The notes below the pieces were generated by a model. The model saw nothing but the letters and a program-made list of their open reading frames with translations, made no database searches and was not told the origin of the DNA. A program made the position numbers and the translations under genes. A stretch of DNA of 64,000 nt from an uncultured Odoribacter sp. (GTDB taxonomy: Bacteria > Bacteroidota > Bacteroidia > Bacteroidales > Marinifilaceae): NCBI GenBank assembly GCA_910578985.1, contig CAJTSF010000008.1, positions 1-64,000 on the forward strand, in the 5' to 3' direction. Positions 15,641 to 23,534 of the stretch are shown piece by piece; positions within the stretch are counted from its first letter, which is position 1, and the number at the start of each line of letters is the position of its first letter.

Positions 15641-16399
15641 TTACAGCCGCGGGATGCCGTTGAAGCGGTTGGGGGATTTCTTTTTCAGGTATTCGATTTC
15701 CTTGACGGTGAGTTTCTTGACGTTGGTGATAATCATATTTTCGTTCAGGAAGTTGCCGAACTGGTTGCATTCCCTCAGGACCGTGCCCATGAGGTCCGGC
15801 AAATCGACGGTGAGCGGCATCAGCATCGTCACGGTGGTGCACGATTTCAGGAATTTGATTTGTTCCGTTTTCCCGCCGGCGTTCCGGATGGCGGCCTCTG
15901 TTTCGTTTTTCAGCAGGGAGAGCTGGAAGTCTTCCACTTTCGCCGCCTTGTAGAGGAATACGGCGAAGAAGCGCAGGAGGGAGCCTTGCCCGCCCAGTCC
16001 CGTGGAGATGAAGACGCCGGGGTCGTCGAGCAGTTCGGTCTGCAATTTGATGCGCGATTGCTGGAGGGCGACGGTCGCCCACTTTTTCAACGGCGTGTTC
16101 ATGGCGGCGAAGCGTTCGATGGCGCGGTACACCTCCGGTTCGGCGAAGTCCGCCAGCGCCACCAGCATGCGCTTTTTCTGCTCCTTTTCCAGCGTGTCGC
16201 CGAACAGTTCGTCCATGTTCTCCCGGAACTCCCGGCGGATGCGCTCGTAGTCGGGATGCGCCTGGATGAAGTTTGCCAGGAGGGTGTAGTTCTGTTGCGT
16301 GATGACGTCGATTTGTTCTTCCATGATGTTCACGCGATCCCCCGTGGCGGAGAGCAATTCTTCGATGGATGTGATGTTTTTGCCGTTGAGATGGTTCAT
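15641..16399 (-). CDS. Conserved hypothetical protein, soluble and helical
   Basis: A 252-residue protein that I do not recognise. It has no signal peptide or membrane span. The N-terminal 110 residues are strongly helical and charged (NIMEEQIDVITQQNYTLL, EKEQKKRMLVALADF), a Gly-rich turn STGLGGQGSLLRFF sits mid-protein, and the C terminus is basic (KKLTVKEIEYLKKKSPNR). Its stop is 6 bases from that of the convergent HhH protein and it lies downstream of rpmH beyond a terminator, so it is probably transcribed on its own. Confidence 0.7.
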   Translation of the reverse strand: MNHLNGKNITSIEELLSATGDRVNIMEEQIDVITQQNYTLLANFIQAHPDYERIRREFRENMDELFGDTLEKEQKKRMLVALADFAEPEVYRAIERFAAMNTPLKKWATVALQQSRIKLQTELLDDPGVFISTGLGGQGSLLRFFAVFLYKAAKVEDFQLSLLKNETEAAIRNAGGKTEQIKFLKSCTTVTMLMPLTVDLPDLMGTVLRECNQFGNFLNENMIITNVKKLTVKEIEYLKKKSPNRFNGIPRL

Positions 16400-16425
16400 G
16401 CGGGGCGGATTGGATTGGTATTAAA

Positions 16426-16448
16426 AAAGCTGCCTGAGAGGCAGCTTT
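16426..16448 (-). terminator. Terminator of rpmH
   Basis: A 9-bp perfect stem (AAAGCTGCC/GGCAGCTTT) with a TGAGA loop; on the minus strand it ends in a run of T. Confidence 0.9.
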
Positions 16449-16463
16449 CTATCATGTTAGGAA

Positions 16464-16622
16464 TTATGCTTTGTGTCTGCGTTCGTCCGAAACAGTCAGC
16501 TTCTTTCTGCCTTTTGCTCTTCTTCTCGCCAATACTGCCCTACCTCCGGCAGTAGCCATTCTTTCTCTGAACCCGTGCTTGTTCCTTTTCTTTCTGTTTG
16601 AGGGTTGAAATGTCCGTTTCAT
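16464..16622 (-). CDS. rpmH: 50S ribosomal protein L34
   Basis: Read directly from the minus strand: 52 residues starting MKRTFQPSNRKRKNKHGFRE and containing RMATAGGRAVLARRRAKGRK, the diagnostic L34 sequence. It is a single-gene transcript with its own strong promoter and terminator and is not next to rnpA or dnaA here. Confidence 0.98.
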   Translation of the reverse strand: MKRTFQPSNRKKRNKHGFRERMATAGGRAVLARRRAKGRKKLTVSDERRHKA

Positions 16623-16660
16623 TGCAATTATCTTTTATCGTTATTTTCGGTTTTGAGCTG

Positions 16661-16690
16661 CAAAATTAGGTATTTTTTTTCTCCCTGCAA
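16661..16690 (-). promoter_or_regulatory. Promoter of rpmH
   Basis: On the minus strand TAATTTTG (16661-16668) is a perfect TAnnTTTG box, with TTG (16688-16690) 19 bases upstream: the full Bacteroidetes housekeeping promoter. Confidence 0.85.
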
Positions 16691-16707
16691 ACAAAACGTT
16701 TCTTATT

Positions 16708-16738
16708 TTGTAAAAAAAGCAACCGAATGCTATCTTTG
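16708..16738 (+). promoter_or_regulatory. Promoter of the mmcQ-like gene
   Basis: TATCTTTG at 16731-16738 with TTG at 16708-16710, spacer 20. The ATG follows 23 bases after the -7 box. Confidence 0.85.
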
Positions 16739-16761
16739 TGCGAAATGAATTTGATGGGGTT

Positions 16762-17127
16762 ATGAATATCGAATCGGTTCGGGAATATTGCCTGTCGCTG
16801 CCGATGGCGGGCGAGGATACGGCTTTCGGGGAGGAGTACCTGCTGTTCAGGGTGTGCGGGAAGATTTTTGCGTGCTACGGGTTTGTGCGTGAGGATTATT
16901 TTGTCGTCAAGTGCGAACCGGATTATGCCGTGGACCTGCGCGAACGGTATGCCGACATCGAGCCGGCGTGGCATTGGAACAAGCGGTATTGGAACCAGTT
17001 GCGGCTGAATGGCACCCTGGGGGACGAGCTGATTCGGGCGCTCATACGCCACAGTTATGCCGAGGTGGTGGCGAAACTTCCCAAGCGGGTGAAGGCGGAG
17101 CATCCGGAAATTCTGGAAATTTCTTAG
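16762..17127 (+). CDS. MmcQ/YjbR family protein
   Basis: A 121-residue CyaY-like-fold protein of the MmcQ/YjbR family (E. coli YjbR type), suggested to bind DNA but without a settled function. The family pattern is complete: SVREYCLSLPMAGEDTAFGE, LLFRVCGKIFACYG and the tail HWNKRYWNQLRLNG, followed by HSYAEVVAKLPK. The start is the ATG after the promoter rather than a GTG inside the -7 region. Its last 4 bases overlap the end of the convergent Doc-like gene. Confidence 0.9.
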   Translation: MNIESVREYCLSLPMAGEDTAFGEEYLLFRVCGKIFACYGFVREDYFVVKCEPDYAVDLRERYADIEPAWHWNKRYWNQLRLNGTLGDELIRALIRHSYAEVVAKLPKRVKAEHPEILEIS

Positions 17128-17657
17128 ACAGTCTTATTCTCTGGGCTTTGGGGCTTGGGTTGGCAGACAGCCGGGGGTTGCACTTGGAGGTCGGTGGTGA
17201 GTTTCAATGAACCATTGTTCATTGCCATTGCGATATCTATTTTCAGTTCTTCATCATAGTCATTCCCTGCGATAAAACATTGTACAATCCGTAATAGTAA
17301 ATGTTGGTCGATATGGGATGCTGCCACATGGTAGACAATAGCTTCAAGTTGTTTCATGAAGACACAGGCATGCCAGTTCATACTGTTCTTGTGTAAAAAG
17401 TAAGCCCCTAATGTCAGTGCAATGCGTTTGTTGCCATCATTGAAGAAATGCCCCGAACAGAAACGAAAGACCAAGTAGGTGAGTTTGTCTGTAAAAGAGG
17501 GATAATAGGAATCGTTCCGGATGAATTCGAGAGCGGCACGAATGCCGCCTTCGTCCCGTATGCCCTCAAATCCTCCGCCACTATTGTCTATCATCCGGTT
17601 GTAAATGCTAATGGCTTCCCCGTATTCTATATATTGAATGTCGTTACTGTTCATCAT
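17124..17657 (-). CDS. Doc/Fic-type toxin-like protein
   Basis: A 177-residue protein with the Fic-fold motif HFFNDGNKRIALT (His70 to Arg78). Asn-Lys-Arg instead of the Gly-x-Arg end of adenylylating Fic proteins is the Doc (death-on-curing) form, which phosphorylates elongation factor Tu. The upstream GIRDEGGIRAALEF segment is also Doc-like. About 40 residues beyond the usual Doc length form a charged, Pro-rich tail. It overlaps the upstream DNA-binding gene by 14 bases, as toxin-antitoxin pairs often do. The region is AT-richer than its surroundings. Confidence 0.8.
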   Translation of the reverse strand: MMNSNDIQYIEYGEAISIYNRMIDNSGGGFEGIRDEGGIRAALEFIRNDSYYPSFTDKLTYLVFRFCSGHFFNDGNKRIALTLGAYFLHKNSMNWHACVFMKQLEAIVYHVAASHIDQHLLLRIVQCFIAGNDYDEELKIDIAMAMNNGSLKLTTDLQVQPPAVCQPKPQSPENKTV

Positions 17658-18660
17658 CTACTTGCTTCAGACGTTTGAGGACATCTTTGTTTTCTTCGAG
17701 TATGCGGTCGAAATCCACGGATTGATTTCCGATAAACCGTTCATATTCTTCGGGAGTGATTGCTTTTAGATATTCTGCAATGTTGCCATGGTAGGCATCT
17801 CTGAAACTCAAATCCCGGGAGGTCATCTTGGTTCGAGCATCATGCAGGAAGGGCATCATCAAAGGATTTTCTTCCAGTTCCCGTACTATTTGTTCCACAT
17901 CGGCAATAGATAGCGGCATGCCTGTTTTCTTGTATCGCTCGTGAATGGCATTACCCACGCCATTCTCAAACGAAGATATGAGTAGCAATACTTCTGCATA
18001 TAATGTCTGCCGGACATTATCTTTATCTCCTAATTTGAGTATCTTTTTATACTCTTTTGCATTCTCACGAAAAGCAGCTTTGTAAATGATGTCCGTAACT
18101 TGGGCGTATTTGAACGTCGAATGCCCGTTTACGTATTGCCCGACAGCAGTTGTTAATGTCTTTCGATAGTTATCTTCTTGTATGGCAGCGGGAAGATAGT
18201 TCACATCTCGGCGATTGATGAATTTTGTGCCTCCACCTGTTTTTTCGTTGATAGTGGCAATTACAATATCGAGTATGAGACTACGGAGTTCTTTTGCTTT
18301 TTCGCTCTCCGTCAGCAACATGCCTATGTTGAGAAATGCACGGAAGTTGAACAATCCGAGTTGGGTGGTTTTGCTCCCGACATTTATGACGTGAGCAAAT
18401 TGTAACGTAAATTCTTTCAGCCATTTACCCTTACTTAAAACATATCCGTTGTGGTTCAGTTCTTCCTCGTTTTGTGTAATATAGCGCTCAATGGTTCGCT
18501 CCTCTACATCATAGAAATCCGCGACCATTTTTTTAGTGAGCCAATACTGGCCGTCAAAATATATGGCTTCCAAACCGAGGTGTTCTTGGATGGTGGCTAT
18601 GGCGAAACGGTTATTTAATATGTTTTGTCTTTCTATTTGTGATATGGTCAAATCCTGCAT
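17644..18660 (-). CDS. RhuM-like DNA-binding protein paired with the Doc-like gene
   Basis: A 338-residue cytosolic protein. The N terminus has the layout of RhuM/Bro-type regulators: an AIYFDGQYWLTKKMVADFYD segment, then a recognition-helix-like VEERTIERYITQNEEEL. A longer helical domain follows, ending in an acidic, Lys-rich tail. It precedes and overlaps the Doc-like toxin gene by 14 bases, the usual order for an antitoxin or regulator. I infer that it represses the operon and may neutralise the toxin. A normal Phd antitoxin is absent. Base composition suggests recent acquisition. Confidence 0.65.
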   Translation of the reverse strand: MQDLTISQIERQNILNNRFAIATIQEHLGLEAIYFDGQYWLTKKMVADFYDVEERTIERYITQNEEELNHNGYVLSKGKWLKEFTLQFAHVINVGSKTTQLGLFNFRAFLNIGMLLTESEKAKELRSLILDIVIATINEKTGGGTKFINRRDVNYLPAAIQEDNYRKTLTTAVGQYVNGHSTFKYAQVTDIIYKAAFRENAKEYKKILKLGDKDNVRQTLYAEVLLLISSFENGVGNAIHERYKKTGMPLSIADVEQIVRELEENPLMMPFLHDARTKMTSRDLSFRDAYHGNIAEYLKAITPEEYERFIGNQSVDFDRILEENKDVLKRLKQVDDEQ

Positions 18661-18773
18661 CGCTTGTAATTATTAGCAAGTAATCAAATTTTGCCTCAAA
18701 TATAATGATTTTTTCGGAAACGTTTGTTTTTCTCAAAATATCTCCTTATCTTACAGGCGCTATACCTACAACC

Positions 18774-19643
18774 ATGAGACAACTGAAAATCTCCAAACAG
18801 ATTACGGGACGCGAGTCCTATTCCATTGAAAAATATCTTCAGGAAATCGGGCGCATGCGCGTGCTCCGTCCGGAAGAAGAGGTCGAACTTGCCCGGCGGG
18901 TGCACGAAGGCGATGAGGAGGCACGGGAGAAACTGGTGCTTTCCAATCTCCGCTTTGTGGTGTCGGTCGCCAAGCAATACCAAAATTTCGGGTTGCCCCT
19001 CACCGACCTGATCAGCGAGGGCAATCTCGGGCTGCTCAAGGCGGTCGAGCTTTTCGACGAGACGAAAGGCTTCAAGTTTATCTCTTATGCGGTTTGGTGG
19101 ATCCGCCAGACCATCCTCCAGGCGATAGCCGAGAATGCCCGTGTTATCCGGTTGCCCCAGAACAAGTTGATAGCCATCCAGCGTATCAATCGTTGCATCA
19201 TGGCGCTTGAGCAGGAGTACCACCGCGAGCCGACGGTGGAGGAGATTGCCGCCCGCATGGAGGTGACGGAGAAGGAGGTGAAGGACGGACTGAGCATTTC
19301 GCCCCGCACGCTTTCCATGGATGCCCCCCTTTCCAGCAATGAGGAGGCGGGTTCGTTGAATGATGTGTATGTCCCCACCGATACGGGCTTGCAAACGCCC
19401 GAGGAACAACTTAACCAGGACTCCCTGCGGGAGGATCTGAAACGCACGTTTACCATTCTCACGGAGCGGGAAGCTGTCGTGCTTACCATGTTTTACGGAC
19501 TGGAGGACGAGGAGCCTGTCTCTCCGGATGAAATCGGCAAGTGCCTCGGGCTTACCAGTGAGCGGGTGCGGCAGATTAAAGCCAAGGCACTCCGCAAGTT
19601 ACGAGAGTTGAAAAACAATGCTTGGCTGAAGAATTACCTTTAA
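18774..19643 (+). CDS. rpoD: Primary RNA polymerase sigma factor (RpoD/SigA)
   Basis: 289 residues, the short form typical of Bacteroidetes, lacking the long region 1.1. Regions are in order: 1.2 (SIEKYLQEIGRMRVL), 2 (LRFVVSVAKQYQNFGLPLTD, FKFISYAVWWIRQTI), 3 (LEQEYHREPTVEEIA) and 4.2 (SPDEIGKCLGLTSERVRQIK). This is the factor that reads the TAnnTTTG/TTG promoters listed here. The first ATG of the open frame is 23 codons upstream, but MRQLKISKQITGRESY is the usual start. Confidence 0.96.
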   Translation: MRQLKISKQITGRESYSIEKYLQEIGRMRVLRPEEEVELARRVHEGDEEAREKLVLSNLRFVVSVAKQYQNFGLPLTDLISEGNLGLLKAVELFDETKGFKFISYAVWWIRQTILQAIAENARVIRLPQNKLIAIQRINRCIMALEQEYHREPTVEEIAARMEVTEKEVKDGLSISPRTLSMDAPLSSNEEAGSLNDVYVPTDTGLQTPEEQLNQDSLREDLKRTFTILTEREAVVLTMFYGLEDEEPVSPDEIGKCLGLTSERVRQIKAKALRKLRELKNNAWLKNYL

Positions 19644-19663
19644 GTCTTTGTCTCCCAAAAAGT

Positions 19664-19743
19664 GCATTTAAGGGGAAAAAAAACAGGATTTACCATTCGT
19701 TTTTCCCCCTTAAATGGTAATTTTGTTGCGTATTTGCAACAAA
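19664..19743 (+). promoter_or_regulatory. Structured rpoD terminator/pdxS promoter region with a start-site dyad
   Basis: An inverted repeat (CATTTAAGGGGAAAAA near 19664-19679 with its complement ending near 19716, one extra base) acts as a likely rpoD terminator. The segment TTACCATT (19690-19697) can instead pair with AATGGTAA (about 19713-19720), so the two stems exclude each other. TAATTTTG at 19718-19725 is a -7 box for pdxS, and a perfect dyad TTTGTTGC-N6-GCAACAAA (19722-19743) covers the expected start site, as an operator or 5' hairpin would. Confidence 0.65.
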
Positions 19744-19771
19744 TTATTGTAGTTAATTTTAAACTGGAAAA

Positions 19772-20641
19772 ATGGAAAAGTATGAATTGAACAAGAACCT
19801 GGCTCAGATGTTGAAGGGCGGGGTAATCATGGACGTGACCAATGCCGAGCAGGCGAAGATTGCCGAGGCGTCGGGTGCCTGCGCCGTGATGGCGTTGGAA
19901 CGGGTGCCGGCAGATATCCGCCGTGACGGAGGGGTTGCCCGCATGTCCGACCCGCAGATGATAAAAGCCATCCAGAAGGCGGTGTCCATCCCCGTGATGG
20001 CGAAGGTGCGCATCGGGCATTTCGTGGAAGCGCAGATTTTGGAAGCCATCGGCATCGATTTTATCGATGAGAGTGAGGTGCTGACGCCTGCGGATGAGCT
20101 GTATCATGTGGACAAGACGGCTTTCAAAGTGCCTTTCGTATGCGGAGCACGCAATTTGGGGGAGGCGCTGCGCCGCATCGGCGAGGGGGCTGCCATGATC
20201 CGTACGAAGGGCGAGGCGGGCACCGGCAATGTGGTGGAGGCGGTGACGCACATGCGTCAAATCAATGATGATATGCGCCGCGTGAAGAATGCCGGTCCGG
20301 AGGAACTGATGACGCTTGCGAAAGAGTTCGGCGCTCCTTTCGATTTGATTAAGTATGTGCATGAGAACGGTAAGTTGCCGGTGGTCAATTTCGCCGCAGG
20401 AGGGATTGCCACTCCCGCCGATGCCGCCCTGATGATGCAGTTGGGTTCGGAAGGGGTGTTCGTGGGCTCCGGCATCTTCAAGTCCGGTGACCCGGAGAAG
20501 CGTGCCAAGGCTATCGTACAGGCGGTGACTTATTACAACGACCCTGCCAAGCTGGCGGAACTTTCCGAGAACTTGGGCGAGCCGATGTCCGGTTTGGAAA
20601 TCAAAACCTTGGAGAATAAATACGCCGAAAGGGGTTGGTAA
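19772..20641 (+). CDS. pdxS: Pyridoxal 5'-phosphate synthase, PdxS subunit
   Basis: Builds PLP from ribose 5-phosphate, glyceraldehyde 3-phosphate and ammonia in the deoxyxylulose-independent pathway. The 289 residues match the family length. Key blocks: GGVIMDVTNAEQAKIAE, VMALERVPADIRRDGGVARM, and PVMAKVRIGHFVEAQ with the lysine that binds the sugar. The C-terminal GSEGVFVGSGIFKSGDPEKR is the phosphate site. The glutaminase gene follows at once. Confidence 0.97.
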   Translation: MEKYELNKNLAQMLKGGVIMDVTNAEQAKIAEASGACAVMALERVPADIRRDGGVARMSDPQMIKAIQKAVSIPVMAKVRIGHFVEAQILEAIGIDFIDESEVLTPADELYHVDKTAFKVPFVCGARNLGEALRRIGEGAAMIRTKGEAGTGNVVEAVTHMRQINDDMRRVKNAGPEELMTLAKEFGAPFDLIKYVHENGKLPVVNFAAGGIATPADAALMMQLGSEGVFVGSGIFKSGDPEKRAKAIVQAVTYYNDPAKLAELSENLGEPMSGLEIKTLENKYAERGW

Positions 20642-20652
20642 ACGTGCGCGTG

Positions 20653-21222
20653 ATGAGAATAGGTGTATTGGGTTTTCAAGGCGCTGTCATCGAACACAGG
20701 CAACATATCGCAGCCACCGGCCATGAGCCGGTGGTCGTGCGCTATCCGGAGCAGCTTGCCACGCTCGACGGCATCATCCTGCCCGGTGGGGAGAGCACCA
20801 CGATGGGCAAGCTCCTGAACCGCACCGGCATGATGGAACCCCTGCGGCAACGTATTGCCGCAGGGCTGCCCGTGTGGGGAACGTGCGCCGGTATGATTCT
20901 GCTTGCCAAGGAGCTGGTGAACGACTCCACGCGGCATCTCGCCGTGATGGATATTGCCGTGAAGCGCAATGCCTACGGCACTCAAATCGACAGTTTCGAT
21001 ACGGATGCCTTCATTCCGGAGGTCAGCCCCGAGGCGGTGCCTCTGGTCTTTATCCGTGCCCCCTATATCACTTCGGTGGGGGAAGGGGTGCGGGTGTTGT
21101 GCCGGGTGGACGGGCATATCGTGGCGGCACGCGAGGGAAATATGCTTGCCACCTCTTTCCATCCGGAGCTGACGGGCAATTCCGCTTTCCATCTTTATTT
21201 TGCGGAGATGTGCCGGCGATAA
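20653..21222 (+). CDS. pdxT: Pyridoxal 5'-phosphate synthase, glutaminase subunit PdxT
   Basis: Supplies ammonia to PdxS through a channel. 189 residues with IGVLGFQGAVIEH, the PdxT signature LPGGESTTMGKLL, the nucleophile Cys in VWGTCAGMILLA and the His/Glu pair in SFHPELTG. The start at 20653 (MRIGVLGFQG) is preferred over an upstream in-frame codon that overlaps pdxS. The operon ends at the following hairpin. Confidence 0.96.
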   Translation: MRIGVLGFQGAVIEHRQHIAATGHEPVVVRYPEQLATLDGIILPGGESTTMGKLLNRTGMMEPLRQRIAAGLPVWGTCAGMILLAKELVNDSTRHLAVMDIAVKRNAYGTQIDSFDTDAFIPEVSPEAVPLVFIRAPYITSVGEGVRVLCRVDGHIVAAREGNMLATSFHPELTGNSAFHLYFAEMCRR

Positions 21223-21227
21223 AAGAG

Positions 21228-21270
21228 AAAACTCCTGTCGTGCTTATTATATAAGGTACGGCAGGAGTTT
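21228..21270. terminator. Terminator between pdxT and the DUF4254 gene
   Basis: A 15-bp stem (AAACTCCTG..., with two G-U pairs) and an AT-rich loop lie between convergent genes, followed by T-rich sequence on both sides. It probably works in both directions. Confidence 0.75.
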
Positions 21271-21295
21271 GTTTTGTGCCCTTTTCGGTTTCCGT

Positions 21296-21901
21296 TTATT
21301 GCTCTCCTTTGTACAATACCGGATTCAAAGCGGGGTCGTTGTACATTTTCATCTGACGGTACACTTTCATGTATTTTCGCCCTGCAGCGAAGTCTTCCAG
21401 CAATTGGTCGATAGCAGTGGTGAGGTCTTGGCGCTGTTCTTTCAGGACGTCGAGTTTGTTTTGACACTTGGCGATGTGTTCGGCGTCGGCGTCGTGGCGG
21501 TTCACCTGCTCTTCCATGTGGTAGATTTTCAGGATGAGGATTGACAGACGGTCGATTGCCCAGGCGGGACTTTCGGTGTTGATGGTGGCGCCGGATTGGT
21601 GTTTAACGTCCCGGTAGCGTTGAAGGTAGTAGCTGTCAATCATTTCCACCATGTCCGTGCGGTCCTGGTTGGAGGCATCGATGCGGCGTTTGATGGCAAG
21701 CGCTTCGATGGGGTCGATGGCGGGGTTGCGGATGATGTCCTCCAGGTGCCATTGTACGGCGTCAATCCAGTTCTTGTGGTACAGGATGGCTTCGAAAGTG
21801 CCTTCCGCATACGGGTTTTTCAACGGTGCATCGACGTGGTCGGTCAGGTGGTAATCGTTGGTTGCCTGTGAAAATACGCGGCAAAATGTTTCTGTGTTCA
21901 T
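21296..21901 (-). CDS. DUF4254 family protein
   Basis: A 201-residue, helical, soluble protein of a family conserved in Bacteroidetes without known function. Landmarks are LYHKNWIDAVQWHLED, IKRRIDASNQDRTDMVE and AWAIDRLSILILKIYHMEEQ. It lies 43 bases after cysH on the same strand, so it may be the last gene of the transporter/cysH transcript, with the shared hairpin at its end. Confidence 0.8.
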   Translation of the reverse strand: MNTETFCRVFSQATNDYHLTDHVDAPLKNPYAEGTFEAILYHKNWIDAVQWHLEDIIRNPAIDPIEALAIKRRIDASNQDRTDMVEMIDSYYLQRYRDVKHQSGATINTESPAWAIDRLSILILKIYHMEEQVNRHDADAEHIAKCQNKLDVLKEQRQDLTTAIDQLLEDFAAGRKYMKVYRQMKMYNDPALNPVLYKGEQ

Positions 21902-21944
21902 GATGGTTATTTTTTGTTTTATTCATTGCTTTTTATGAGGGATG

Positions 21945-22655
21945 TCAGCGGTGCAGTCCGCATTCCTTGCGGTCGGGCTCTTCCCACCACCATCTACCGG
22001 AACGGATGTCCTCGCCGGGAGCCACGGCACGGGTGCAGGGCTGGCAGCCGATACTCGGGTAGCCCTGGTCGTGGAGGCGGTTGTAGGGGACGCCGTGGGC
22101 GCGGATGTAGTCCCACACCTGTTCCTCGCTCCAGTCTATGAGGGGATTGACTTTCAGCAGTCCGTTCTGCTCGTCCCATTCCACGGTGCGGAGTCCTGCG
22201 CGGGTGACCGACTGGTCATGGCGCAGCCCGCATATCCATACATTCAGTCCGGCAAAAGCGCGTTTGAGCGGATGGATTTTCCGGATGCGGCAGCACAGAC
22301 GGCGTTTTTCGACGCTTTCATAGAACGGATTGACTCCGTGTTCTGCGGTCATCTGTTCCACTTCGCGATAGTCGGGGAAATAGAGACGGATGCGTATGCC
22401 GTAGGTGAGGTTCGTGCGTTCGATGAGGCTGTAGGTCTCGGGGAAAAGGCGTCCCGTGTCGAGGGTAAAGATAGGAGTGGAGGGGTCGATGCGGTGAATC
22501 ATGTCGGTGAGTACCTGGTCTTCCAGTCCGAGACTGGAGGCGAGGGCGACCGTTCCGCGGTAGGCATGAAGAATGTGGGCGAGGATGTGTTCCGCGCCCG
22601 TTCCGGAGAGTTGCCCGTCCAATTCGCGGGCAATGAGTGAAAGCTCTTGTTTCAT
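21945..22655 (-). CDS. cysH: Assimilatory APS/PAPS reductase
   Basis: Reduces activated sulfate to sulfite. 236 residues with the PP-loop-type start ALASSLGLEDQVLTDM, the cysteine pair in RRLCCRIRK, and the second set CQPCTR ... KECGLH. The CC...CxxC layout marks the 4Fe-4S form that usually uses APS. The RWWWEE segment before the C-terminal cysteine is typical. It starts 6 bases after the stop of a PstB-like ATPase gene and is clearly part of that transporter operon. No cysD, cysN or sulfite reductase genes are in the window. Confidence 0.93.
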   Translation of the reverse strand: MKQELSLIARELDGQLSGTGAEHILAHILHAYRGTVALASSLGLEDQVLTDMIHRIDPSTPIFTLDTGRLFPETYSLIERTNLTYGIRIRLYFPDYREVEQMTAEHGVNPFYESVEKRRLCCRIRKIHPLKRAFAGLNVWICGLRHDQSVTRAGLRTVEWDEQNGLLKVNPLIDWSEEQVWDYIRAHGVPYNRLHDQGYPSIGCQPCTRAVAPGEDIRSGRWWWEEPDRKECGLHR

Positions 22656-22661
22656 TTCGTT

Positions 22662-23516
22662 TTAACTGAAGACGCCTTCGAGGTATTTCTGCGTGAGTTC
22701 CTGCTGCGGGTTGTTGAATATCTGTTCCGCGGGACCGGCTTCGATGATTTCGCCCATGTACATGAATATCACGTAGTCCGCGATGCGGCGCGCCTGCCGG
22801 AGGGTGTGCGTGACCAGTACCACGGCATACTCCTCGCGGAGTTTCAGGAAGAGGTCCTCGATGGTTTTGCTGGAGATGGGGTCCAGTGCGGAGGTGGCTT
22901 CGTCGGCCAAAATGAACTGGGGCTCCACTGCCAGCCCACGTGCCAGGCACAGGCGTTGCTGCTGCCCGATGGACATGCGTGCGGCGGGGGTGTGGAGGCG
23001 GTCCTTCACCTCTTCCCACAATCCGACGGACTCCAGGTAGTAGCGTACAATCATATTCAGTTTCTTGCGGTTGCGGATGCCGTGGATTCGGCAGCCGTAT
23101 GCGATGTTGTTGTAGATGCTCATCGGCAAGGGGCAGGGTCGTTGGGAGAGGAGTCCCATCTTGCGCCGGATGTGGGTGATTTCTACGCCGGGGGCGTAGA
23201 GGGCTTCACCGTCCATCAACACCTGCCCGCTGATTTTCACGTCCTCGTTGTAGTCGAGGAGGCGGTTCAAGCTTTTCAACAAGGTGGACTTTCCGCAGCC
23301 TGACGGACCGATGATGCAGGTGATTTTCCGGTCGGGAATTTCCACGGATACATCCTTCAGGATACGATTGTTCTGGATGGTGACATCCAGGTGGTCCACC
23401 TCGATGTTGGAGCGTCTGTCATTATCCGTGCGGAATTTCTGGTTGGGGCGGAAACGTCCTTGTTTGAGGTCGGGGTCGTCCCAGTTGATTTTTTTACCGA
23501 AAAAAGGGAAATTCAT
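22662..23516 (-). CDS. PstB-like ABC transporter ATPase, divergent
   Basis: 284 residues, nearest to phosphate importer ATPases: Walker A GPSGCGKSTLLKSLNRLLDY and the Pst-type SIYNNIAYGCRIHG. It departs from usual PstB in functional motifs: the C-loop reads MSIGQQQR rather than LSGGQQQR, Walker B reads LADEATSALDP where PstB normally has DEPTSALDP, and the Q-loop region is LLSQRPCPLP. An N-terminal extension of about 38 residues precedes the ABC domain. These changes and the following cysH argue that the cargo may not be phosphate. Confidence 0.85.
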   Translation of the reverse strand: MNFPFFGKKINWDDPDLKQGRFRPNQKFRTDNDRRSNIEVDHLDVTIQNNRILKDVSVEIPDRKITCIIGPSGCGKSTLLKSLNRLLDYNEDVKISGQVLMDGEALYAPGVEITHIRRKMGLLSQRPCPLPMSIYNNIAYGCRIHGIRNRKKLNMIVRYYLESVGLWEEVKDRLHTPAARMSIGQQQRLCLARGLAVEPQFILADEATSALDPISSKTIEDLFLKLREEYAVVLVTHTLRQARRIADYVIFMYMGEIIEAGPAEQIFNNPQQELTQKYLEGVFS

Positions 23517-23534
23517 ATCGGGTGTATTTCAAAG

